This document shows positions 58,081 to 64,000 of a stretch of 64,000 bases of DNA, piece after piece. The notes under the pieces are model-generated. The model ran no database searches. It saw only the letters and a program-made list of their open reading frames with translations, and was not told where the DNA came from. The translations under genes and the position numbers were made by a program. Origin of the DNA: an uncultured Pseudomonadota bacterium (lineage in GTDB: Bacteria > Pseudomonadota > Gammaproteobacteria > Burkholderiales > Usitatibacteraceae); the NCBI GenBank assembly GCA_937898635.1, contig CALEJW010000069.1:35591-99590 (forward strand), given 5' to 3'. How positions within the stretch are numbered: the first letter of the stretch is position 1; every line of letters begins with the position of its first letter.

Positions 58081-59071
58081 GGCTCGCGAAGGGGCGCGCG
58101 CGACGGAAAACGCGCCAGCGGGCGCCGCCGCCGATGTCGAACACCGCCGTATCCCGCGCCGAGGGCAGCACGATCCGCAGGCGCCCGAAGGCCGCGAGCG
58201 CATCTCCCAGGTTCGCGAACCAGTCGCGTTCCAGGTCGCGGGCGGCCTCGATCCAGGCCCCGGCGTCGCCGCGGCGAAGCGGCGCGCGCAGCGAGTCGAG
58301 GACCGCGAGGCACTCGGCGGACTCCCGCGAGGGCAGCTGCGCGAGCCCGGCGGGCAGCGACTGCACGGCGCAGCCGCTCGCCAGCGCCAGGCTGCGCGCC
58401 AGCGCGTCCTGCGCCGCCACGAAGGCGAAGGCGCGCTTCAGGCCCGCGGGATAGTGCCCGCCGCCCCAGAACCACACCGCGTTGAGCGCCGGCCGGCCCG
58501 CCGCCTCGCGCGCCTCGTTGAAGGGGAGCTTCGCGAGGAGCATCTGGGCCTCGCTGAAGATCGCCGGCCACTTCAGGCGCGTCCCGCCCTCGGGAAGCAT
58601 GCCGAAGGGGTTGCGCCCCACCGCGTCCGCGAGCGCGGTGGTCCGCGGCATCTCGCCGGCGGGCACCCGGACGTACCAGCGCTCCGGGACGGGCGCCACG
58701 AACTCGAGCCCGTCCACGGAAAAGAAGTCGTTCAGCTCCGCGACGGCCGCGTCGGCCTCCTCGCGGGTGAGGGAGAGCACCGAGGCATCGTGCAGGACGA
58801 GGGCGCCGCGCTCGACGCGCTGGTGCACGGGGTCGCCCCGCAGCCAGAAGCCTTCCCGCGGGCCGCCATCGGCGGCGAGGGTGAGGGCGGCCACGGGCGC
58901 GTCGGCGTCCAGGCCCCAGCGGCCGAGCAGCCACGCGTCGCCCGTGCCCGGCGCGCGCGAGGCGTCGGCGCGGGCGAGCCAGTCCTCCAGCCGCGGCAGG
59001 CGCAGCGCGCGCATCGGCTCGGGCGCGTCGGCGGGGGGCAGCAGGTCGGGAACGAGCAGGGTGAGCGGCAT
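58073..59071 (-). CDS. RpfE-like conserved protein, phosphoglycerate-mutase-related
   Basis: A 332-residue cytosolic protein that resembles the RpfE/COG4255 family found next to recJ in several beta- and gammaproteobacteria. Visible stretches are WLLGRWGLDADAPVAALTL near residue 55, VLHDASVLSLTREEADAAV near residue 103, PFGMLPEGGTRLKWPAIFSE near residue 170 and ALNAVWFWGGGHYPAG near residue 212, the last reminiscent of alkaline-phosphatase-superfamily mutases. Catalytic residues cannot be named. The ATG at 59071 was chosen over 59104, which would lie in the divergent promoter. It overlaps recJ by 8 bases. The family name is recalled from gene context and motifs, and its function is not established. 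Confidence 0.7.
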   Translation of the reverse strand: MPLTLLVPDLLPPADAPEPMRALRLPRLEDWLARADASRAPGTGDAWLLGRWGLDADAPVAALTLAADGGPREGFWLRGDPVHQRVERGALVLHDASVLSLTREEADAAVAELNDFFSVDGLEFVAPVPERWYVRVPAGEMPRTTALADAVGRNPFGMLPEGGTRLKWPAIFSEAQMLLAKLPFNEAREAAGRPALNAVWFWGGGHYPAGLKRAFAFVAAQDALARSLALASGCAVQSLPAGLAQLPSRESAECLAVLDSLRAPLRRGDAGAWIEAARDLERDWFANLGDALAAFGRLRIVLPSARDTAVFDIGGGARWRVFRRARPFASHA

Positions 59072-59085
59072 GGCGGGCAAGCGTG

Positions 59086-59091
59086 GATAAT
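59086..59091 (+). promoter_or_regulatory. Putative -10 box before lolC
   Basis: GATAAT, 46 bases before the lolC TTG start, between two divergent genes. An earlier in-frame GTG at 59083 would overlap this box and is therefore not used as the start. Confidence 0.4.
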
Positions 59092-59136
59092 AAACGGCGT
59101 TCACCCCTCCCGACCCCCTCCGGCCCGCTTTCTTTC

Positions 59137-60381
59137 TTGCAGCCCTTCGCGCTCTTCGTCGGCCTTCGCTACACGCGCGCCAAGCGCCGCAACCACTTCA
59201 TCTCGTTCATCTCGCTGGTGTCCATGCTGGGCATCGCGCTCGGCATCGCCGCGCTCATCACCGTGATGTCGGTGATGAACGGCTTCGAGCGCGAGATCCG
59301 CGCCCGCATCCTCGGGGTCGCCTCCCACGTCCAGGTCCTCGCGATCGACGGCGCCCTCGCGAACTGGCGCGAGGTGGCGCAGGCCGCCCGCGCGAACCCG
59401 GCGGTGGTCGCCGCGGCGCCCTTCGTGGCCGCCCAGGGGCTCCTCTCCGCGGGCGCGCAGGTGCGCGGCGTCTTCGTGCGCGGCATCGACCCGGCGCTCG
59501 AGGAAGAGGTCGCGGACATCGGCGCCCACATGCGCGCCGGCCGGCTCGGGGACCTGCGCCCGGGCGAGTTCGGCATCGTGCTCGGCGCGGACCTCGCGCG
59601 GGCGCTTCGCGTGCAGCGCGGCGAGCGCGTGACGCTCATCGCCCCGCAGGGGCAGGTCACGCCCGCGGGCCTGGTGCCGCGGCTCAAGCAGTTCCGCGTG
59701 ACGGGCATCTTCTCCGTGGGCCACTTCGAGTACGACTCGGGGCTCGCGCTGGTGAGCATGGCCGACGCCCAGGCGCTCTACCGGCTCGGGGACGCGGCGA
59801 GCGGCGTGCGCCTGAAGCTCGCCGACCTCTACCAGGCGCCGCGCGTGGCGCGCGAGATCGGGCGCAGCCTCCCGGCGGACGTCCAGGTGACCGACTGGAC
59901 GCAGCAGAACGCCAACTACTTCCGCGCCATCCAGATCGAGAAGCGGATGATGTTCATCATCCTCACGCTCATCGTGGCCGTGGCCGCGTTCAATCTCGTC
60001 TCGACGCTGGTGATGGTGGTCACGGACAAGCACCCCGACATCGCGATCCTGCGCACCCTCGGGGCCTCGCCCGCCACGGTGATGCGGATCTTCATGGTGC
60101 AGGGCACGGTGATCGGGGTGATCGGCACGGCGCTGGGCGTGGGGCTGGGCGTGCTCCTGTCGCTCAACATCGACGTGGTGGTGCCCGCGGTCGAGCGCGC
60201 CTTCGACTTCCAGATCCTCTCGCGCGAGGTCTACTACATCAGCGAGCTGCCCTCGCAGCTCGACTGGCGCGACGTCTGGATGGTGGCCGCCGTGGCGCTG
60301 GGGCTCTCCTTCCTCGCGACGCTCTACCCGAGCTGGCGCGCGGCGCGCGTCAATCCCGCGGAGGCGCTTCGCTATGAGTGA
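59137..60381 (+). CDS. lolC: Lipoprotein-releasing ABC transporter permease LolC/E
   Basis: Inner-membrane permease that extracts mature lipoproteins and hands them to LolA. The 414-residue protein starts (M)[20 protein letters not shown], as LolC/E homologues do, with a first helix at about residues 25-47, a large periplasmic domain (about 48-265), and three C-terminal helices. [19 protein letters not shown] and [19 protein letters not shown] are signature stretches. The TTG start lacks a good ribosome binding site; the alternative GTG at 59083 gives only a non-conserved Pro/Ser-rich extension. Only one permease gene lies next to lolD, so it probably works as a LolF-like homodimer or pairs with a paralogue elsewhere. 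Confidence 0.92.
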   Translation: MQPFALFVGLRYTRAKRRNHFISFISLVSMLGIALGIAALITVMSVMNGFEREIRARILGVASHVQVLAIDGALANWREVAQAARANPAVVAAAPFVAAQGLLSAGAQVRGVFVRGIDPALEEEVADIGAHMRAGRLGDLRPGEFGIVLGADLARALRVQRGERVTLIAPQGQVTPAGLVPRLKQFRVTGIFSVGHFEYDSGLALVSMADAQALYRLGDAASGVRLKLADLYQAPRVAREIGRSLPADVQVTDWTQQNANYFRAIQIEKRMMFIILTLIVAVAAFNLVSTLVMVVTDKHPDIAILRTLGASPATVMRIFMVQGTVIGVIGTALGVGLGVLLSLNIDVVVPAVERAFDFQILSREVYYISELPSQLDWRDVWMVAAVALGLSFLATLYPSWRAARVNPAEALRYE

Positions 60382-61054
60382 GGCCGTCCTCGCCTGCACG
60401 GGGCTCGCCAAGACCTTCGGGCTCGGGACGGTCGCGGTGCCCGTGCTGCAGGGCGTCGATTTCGCGGTCGGCGCGGGCGAGTCGGTGGCGATCGTCGGCG
60501 CCTCGGGCTCGGGCAAGAGCACGCTTCTCCACCTGCTCGGGGGGCTCGACCGGCCGAGCGCCGGGACCGTGCGCCTCGCGGGACACGACCTCGCCGCGCT
60601 CGATCCCCGGCGCCTGGGGGAGCTTCGCAACGCCGCCCTGGGCTTCGTGTACCAGTTCCACCACCTGCTGCCGGAATTCACCGCGCTCGAGAACGTGGCG
60701 ATGCCGCTCGCCATCCGCCGGCTCGGCACGGCCGGCGCGCTCGCGCGCGCCCGGGCGATGCTGGAGGAGGTGGGCCTCGGCCACCGGCTCGATCACCGCC
60801 CCGGGGAACTCTCCGGCGGCGAGCGCCAGCGCGTGGCCGTGGCGCGCGCGCTGGTCACGCAGCCGGCCTGCGTGCTGGCCGACGAGCCGACGGGGAACCT
60901 GGACCGCGCGACCGCGGGACAGGTCTTCGACCTCATCGTCGACCTGAACCGCCGCCACGGCGCCGCCTTCGTGATGGTGACCCACGATCCGGAACTCGCC
61001 TTGCGCATGGACCGGCGCCTGCGCCTGGCCGACGGGCGCCTCGCCGACGGCTGA
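60374..61054 (+). CDS. lolD: Lipoprotein-releasing ABC transporter ATP-binding protein
   Basis: ATPase that powers lipoprotein release. The 226-residue protein has Walker [20 protein letters not shown] near residue 42, Q-loop [18 protein letters not shown] near residue 93 (the LolD motif), ABC signature [15 protein letters not shown] near residue 145, Walker [13 protein letters not shown] near residue 168 and H-loop VTHDPELA near residue 201. It overlaps lolC by 8 bases. The [15 protein letters not shown] stretch separates LolD from MacB and YbbA. Confidence 0.95.
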   Translation: MSEAVLACTGLAKTFGLGTVAVPVLQGVDFAVGAGESVAIVGASGSGKSTLLHLLGGLDRPSAGTVRLAGHDLAALDPRRLGELRNAALGFVYQFHHLLPEFTALENVAMPLAIRRLGTAGALARARAMLEEVGLGHRLDHRPGELSGGERQRVAVARALVTQPACVLADEPTGNLDRATAGQVFDLIVDLNRRHGAAFVMVTHDPELALRMDRRLRLADGRLADG

Positions 61055-61098
61055 GGCGGGCTAGAATCCGTCCCGGATCCCACCGCCCTCCGGCATCC

Positions 61099-61905
61099 AT
61101 GCACGACTTCTACCGACTTCTCGGCATCGCCCGCGACGCGAGCGCGCAGGTGGTCCGCTTCGCCTTCGAGGGCAAGCTGAAGGCGATCGCCGATCCCGCC
61201 TACGCCGCGAGCCCGGCCGAGAAGCGCGAGGAGGAGCGGTTGCTGCGCGAGGCGCTCGTGACGCTCACGGTCGCCGCCAAGCGGGAGGCCTACGACGCGA
61301 AGCTCGCCGCGTTCGAGCAGGGCGGCGGCGCGAACGCTTCCCCGCGCCGTTCCTGGGCCCTGCCCGCGATGCTCGCGGTCTTCATCGCGCTCGCGGCGGG
61401 CGCCTGGTGGAAGGAGCGCGCGGACGAGCGCGAGCGCCTGCGGCTCGAGGAGGCCCGCGTGGCGGCGCAGGCCGAGCGGGAGCGCCTCGCCGCCGAGCGC
61501 GAGGCGAAACGCCAGCAGGACCTGCAGGTGTGGCAGGAACGGCGGGAGGAGGCGACGGCGCTCTCGCGCGAGCGCAGCGAACGCCTTCGCATCCAGCGCG
61601 AGCGCGCCGACTACGACCGCCAGCGCCGCTACGAGGAGATGCGGGTGCGCCAGGCCGAGTCCGCGCGCGAAAGCCGGGAGCGGCGCACGGCCCTCGAGGA
61701 GCGCCGCGCGGAGGAGATCGCGCGCCGCGCCGAGGAGGAGAGCCGCCGCGCGGCCCTGCGCGAGCTCGAGCGCCAGAAGGAGTACCTGCGCCGCCAGGAG
61801 CTCGAGGAGGAGCGCATCCGCGCCGCGCGCCACGCGCAGGCCCAGCGCGAGGCCCAGGAGCGCGAGTACCGCCGCCTGCTCGAGGAGCGGGAACGCCGGC
61901 GCTAG
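61099..61905 (+). CDS. Membrane coiled-coil protein with degenerate J-like N-terminus
   Basis: A 268-residue protein. Residues 1-70 resemble a J-domain (DFYRLLGIARDASAQVVRFA is like the start of a DnaJ domain), but the HPD tripeptide that stimulates DnaK is absent: the equivalent place reads KAIADPAYAAS. A single transmembrane helix follows at about residues 90-107 (WALPAMLAVFIALAAGAWW). The rest is a long, highly charged Arg/Glu coiled coil (about residues 110-268, e.g. RLRLEEARVAAQAERERLAA). The domain order suggests a cytosolic head and a long coiled tail anchored in the inner membrane, but topology is not certain. No known family was recognised. Confidence 0.75.
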   Translation: MHDFYRLLGIARDASAQVVRFAFEGKLKAIADPAYAASPAEKREEERLLREALVTLTVAAKREAYDAKLAAFEQGGGANASPRRSWALPAMLAVFIALAAGAWWKERADERERLRLEEARVAAQAERERLAAEREAKRQQDLQVWQERREEATALSRERSERLRIQRERADYDRQRRYEEMRVRQAESARESRERRTALEERRAEEIARRAEEESRRAALRELERQKEYLRRQELEEERIRAARHAQAQREAQEREYRRLLEERERRR

Positions 61906-62441
61906 CCGGGCCCGGCCTCCGGCAGGTCGATCCACCAGCGCTGCACCACCTTGCCGCGCGCCTCGACGAACTCCTCCGACTCGAGCCGTCCGCCGTTGGC
62001 CGCGATGACGGCCGAGGAGGCCGGGTTGTCCTTCGCGCAGGTGAGGAGCACGCGGCCGATGCCGCGGCGCGCCGCCTCGGCGAGCGTGAGGCGCAGGATC
62101 TCCCGGCCCAGCCCCCGGCCCCGCGCGCTCGGGCGGATGCCGTAGCCGATGTGGCCGCCCTCGATGAGGAGCTCGTCGTTCAGGCGGTGGCGCAGGTTCG
62201 AGACGCCCGCGACCTCGCCGCCGGCGAGGAGCCAGAACGTCGAATGGGGCACGAAGCCCGCCGGGATGCCGACGCCGCGCTCGGCGGCCGCGAGCTCCGC
62301 GACGAAGGCGGCGAAGTTCTCGTTGGGGAAGGCGAGCGAGAAGGGCACCAGCGGTTCCCCGCGCTCGACGAACTCGCGCACCAGCGAGCGATAGGACTCC
62401 TTGTGCTCGGCCGAGGGCGGGACCAGCCGCGGCGCGTCCAC
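61902..62441 (-). CDS. GNAT family N-acetyltransferase
   Basis: A 179-residue acetyltransferase. The acetyl-CoA-binding signature is IGYGIRPSARGRGLGREILR near residue 98 (the R/QxxGxG/A motif as RGRGLG), with GEVAGVSNLRHRLND on strand 4 and VLLTCAKDNPASSAVIAANG near residue 130. It resembles acetyltransferases annotated as acting on small molecules or antibiotics; the substrate is unknown. The start is a GTG. Its TAG stop shares CTAG with the converging coiled-coil gene; upstream, one base separates it from the alkA-type gene's stop, so the two are probably co-transcribed. Confidence 0.85.
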   Translation of the reverse strand: MDAPRLVPPSAEHKESYRSLVREFVERGEPLVPFSLAFPNENFAAFVAELAAAERGVGIPAGFVPHSTFWLLAGGEVAGVSNLRHRLNDELLIEGGHIGYGIRPSARGRGLGREILRLTLAEAARRGIGRVLLTCAKDNPASSAVIAANGGRLESEEFVEARGKVVQRWWIDLPEAGPG

Positions 62442-62442
62442 C

Positions 62443-63060
62443 CTAGTACTCCACCGGCACGGGGTCGAGGGAGCGCCAGAGGTACCAGGTCGCCACCGAG
62501 CTCCACGGCTGCCAGGGCCTCGCGATCTCGCGCATGCCCTCCTTCGTGAGCGCCTCGCCGCCGTTGTACAGGCGCTCCATCGCGCGCTGCAGGCCGAGGT
62601 CGCCCACCGGCAGCACGTCGGGCCGCATGAGGTGGAAGATGAGGAACATCTCCACGCTCCACCGCCCGATGCCCTTCACCCGCACGAGGTCGGCGACGAT
62701 CGCCTCGTCCGCCATGCGCGACCAGCGCCGCGGCCGGATGTCGCCGGCGTGGAAGCGGGCGGCGAGGTCCTTCAGGTAGGCGACCTTCATGCGCGAAAGC
62801 CCCGCCGCGCGCATGGCATCGTCCTCCAGCAGGGAAACCCGGGCCGGCACCACGCTTCCCGCGAGGGCCTCGAAGCGGTCCCACACGGCCTGCGCCGCGT
62901 GCACCGAGATCTGCTGGCCGACGATGGAGCGCGCGAGCGTGCGGAAGGCGTCGCCGCGCGTGCGCAGGTTCGCGTCCGGGTGCGCGCGGATGATCCGGCG
63001 CAGCACGCGGTCGCGCTTCTCGAGGTGGGCCTTTGCCTGGTCCCAGTAGGCGGGCTTCAC
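62443..63060 (-). CDS. DNA-3-methyladenine glycosylase, HhH-GPD (AlkA-like)
   Basis: A 205-residue base-excision enzyme. The core has LARSIVGQQISVHAAQAVWD near residue 48, the helix-hairpin-helix VRVKGIGRWSVEMFLIFHL near residue 125, and the catalytic Asp in DVLPVGDLGLQRAMERLY near residue 150. There is no cysteine loop, so no iron-sulfur cluster. It lacks the N-terminal domain of E. coli AlkA, as in the short AlkA-like type (Mag1-like). The GTG start shares GTGA with the DUF2062 stop. The gene removes alkylated bases; regulation by Ada is unproven here. Confidence 0.92.
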   Translation of the reverse strand: MKPAYWDQAKAHLEKRDRVLRRIIRAHPDANLRTRGDAFRTLARSIVGQQISVHAAQAVWDRFEALAGSVVPARVSLLEDDAMRAAGLSRMKVAYLKDLAARFHAGDIRPRRWSRMADEAIVADLVRVKGIGRWSVEMFLIFHLMRPDVLPVGDLGLQRAMERLYNGGEALTKEGMREIARPWQPWSSVATWYLWRSLDPVPVEY

Positions 63061-63614
63061 GGCGGCGCCCCGGCCCGGCGGCGGCGGCGCGAGCGCCAGG
63101 CGAGCGTGACGATCACGCGCCAGGCGAGCATGGTGAGCGCGTAGCCGCCGAGCGCGAAGAGGACGCACTGGATGGCGAGCCCGACGAGGAGCGTGTGGCC
63201 CAGGGAGGCGATCCACGCGAAGAGGGAGGGCACGAGCCCCGTGAGGCCCGCCCAGCTCCACCCGAGATCGGGCGGGGCCGCGAAGGCCGCGGCGTCGCCG
63301 GTCACGAGCCGGCCGATCTGGTAGGCGAGGAGGTAGAGCGGCACGAAGGTGAGGGGATTCGTGTAGAGCGTCGTGAAGACGGCCGCCGGGATGTTGGCGC
63401 GCAGGGGAATCGCGATGAGCGCGGCCATCAGCATCTGGATGGGACCGGGAATGAGCCCCGTCACCAGCCCGATCGCCACGCCCAGCGCGACCGCCCGGCG
63501 GTGCAGGTGCCACAGGCGCGGGTGCGAGAGCACCGGGGAGCACCATTGCAGCCAGCGGTGCCCGCGGATGCTCTCGGGAGAGGGGAGGGCCTGCCTGAGC
63601 TTGCGTCGGATCAT
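63057..63614 (-). CDS. DUF2062 membrane protein
   Basis: A 185-residue inner-membrane protein of the DUF2062 family, starting RRKLRQALPSPESIRGHRWL and containing ALGVAIGLVTGLIPGPIQML near residue 42 and TLYTNPLTFVPLYLLAYQIG near residue 82, both family hallmarks. Three to four predicted helices follow, with a basic C-terminal tail. The function of the family is unknown. It diverges from comEC, a neighbour often found in betaproteobacteria, and its stop overlaps the alkA-type gene's start. A -10-like TAGAAT lies at 63647-63652 on the minus strand without a clear -35 box. Confidence 0.88.
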   Translation of the reverse strand: MIRRKLRQALPSPESIRGHRWLQWCSPVLSHPRLWHLHRRAVALGVAIGLVTGLIPGPIQMLMAALIAIPLRANIPAAVFTTLYTNPLTFVPLYLLAYQIGRLVTGDAAAFAAPPDLGWSWAGLTGLVPSLFAWIASLGHTLLVGLAIQCVLFALGGYALTMLAWRVIVTLAWRSRRRRRAGAPP

Positions 63615-63689
63615 GTCGGCGCGCCGGGTCGGTGGCGCGTTCAGGGATTCTAGCGTAGCGGCGCCACCCGCCGATCCCGACTCCCGACC

Positions 63690-64000
63690 TTGCGACTCTT
63701 CTGCGCCGCCTTCGTGGCCGGCACGGCCGCGCTGCAGCAGGCGCCCGCGCTGCCCGATCATCGCCTCCTCGCGCCGGCCGCCGCGGCCCTGCTGGCCATG
63801 CGGCTCGTGCGCCACGCGGCGGGGCGCGCGCTCCTCCTCGCCGCGGCCGGATTCGCCGGCGGCCACGACCTCGCGGCCTGGCGCGCGCAGGCGCGGCTCG
63901 CCGAGGCCCTGCCCGCGGCGCTCGAGGGCCGCGACCTCGAGGTCGAGGGCGTGGTCGCCGGACTTCCCCGGCCCGGCGGGCGGGGGACGCGCTTCCTCTT
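63690..64000 (+). CDS. comEC: DNA internalization competence protein ComEC (5' part, cut by window edge)
   Basis: An open frame from a TTG at 63690 to the window end (103 codons with no stop) encodes an N-terminal helix-rich part (LFCAAFVAGTAALQQAPALP, then two further hydrophobic stretches) and PAALEGRDLEVEGVVAGLPR near residue 76, typical of the start of ComEC/Rec2, an inner-membrane channel for DNA uptake. The DUF4131 domain begins here; the competence and metallo-hydrolase domains lie beyond the window. The start codon is uncertain, as no ribosome binding site is clear. lolC-lolD and DUF2062 next to comEC is a recurring betaproteobacterial arrangement. Confidence 0.8.
   Translation, partial: MRLFCAAFVAGTAALQQAPALPDHRLLAPAAAALLAMRLVRHAAGRALLLAAAGFAGGHDLAAWRAQARLAEALPAALEGRDLEVEGVVAGLPRPGGRGTRFL

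Overview
The window is gene-dense, very GC-rich (roughly 70% by eye) chromosomal DNA from a Gram-negative bacterium, most likely a betaproteobacterium. The pointers are LPS heptose synthesis (hldD), the Lol and Bam outer-membrane machinery, an arn lipid A modification cluster, a class I polyhydroxybutyrate locus with phasin and the PhaR regulator next to rimO, and conserved neighbourhoods such as bamD/rluD/pgeF, tesA/ybbA/ybbP, ftsK/lolA/rarA/serS and lolC/lolD/comEC. The order or genus cannot be fixed from the sequence alone. No rRNA, tRNA, CRISPR array, insertion sequence, prophage or plasmid gene was seen. About 60 protein genes are packed with no gap over 300 bases; the longest gap (238 bases) is the regulatory region between phasin and phaR.

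Layout. 1-7.7 kb: hldD, a lipoprotein, cysM, an oxidoreductase, a DnaQ/PolB-like exonuclease, a FemAB-like acyltransferase, nadE, glnB and a 45-residue membrane peptide. 7.7-18.6 kb: a minus-strand run of twelve tightly spaced genes, trxB-smr-arnT-arnE-arnB-arnC-arnA(formyltransferase)-arnA(dehydrogenase)-purE-purK-DUF2807-mtfA. Lipid A aminoarabinose synthesis is embedded here with redox and purine genes; ArnA is split in two, and no ArnD or ArnF is present. 18.7-28.5 kb: a Crp/Fnr regulator with a near-leaderless promoter, then ftsK, lolA, rarA, serS, a histidine phosphatase, mltF (opposite strand), ispD and ispF. 28.5-36.4 kb: a Ser/Thr kinase fused to a cyclic-nucleotide-binding domain, diverging from an ankyrin protein across a long palindrome; mnmH, tesA, a YbbA/YbbP ABC system and a DMT transporter. 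36.4-43.5 kb: ppx and ppk1 diverging around a candidate Pho box, then bamD, rluD, pgeF and a ZIP transporter.

43.5-49.9 kb is the PHB locus: phaC, two phaB paralogues facing each other across a palindromic terminator, a phasin, and phaR, with TGC-rich candidate PhaR operators at the phasin/phaR promoters. phaA (thiolase) is not in the window. 49.9-53.7 kb: a signalling island with two stand-alone receivers, a three-PAS histidine kinase and an Hpt protein. 53.7-64 kb: lysS, prfB with an intact programmed +1 frameshift, recJ, an RpfE-like protein, lolC, lolD, a membrane coiled-coil protein with a degenerate J-like head, an acetyltransferase, an AlkA-type glycosylase, a DUF2062 protein and the start of comEC, cut by the window edge.

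Expression signals. At least fifteen adjacent gene pairs share a four-base start/stop overlap (ATGA, GTGA or TTGA), so translational coupling and non-ATG starts are common. Clear two-box sigma70-type promoters were found for the Crp/Fnr gene, phaC, the phasin and, less perfectly, the ankyrin gene. Many other genes show only a -10 box (TATAAT or GATAAT).
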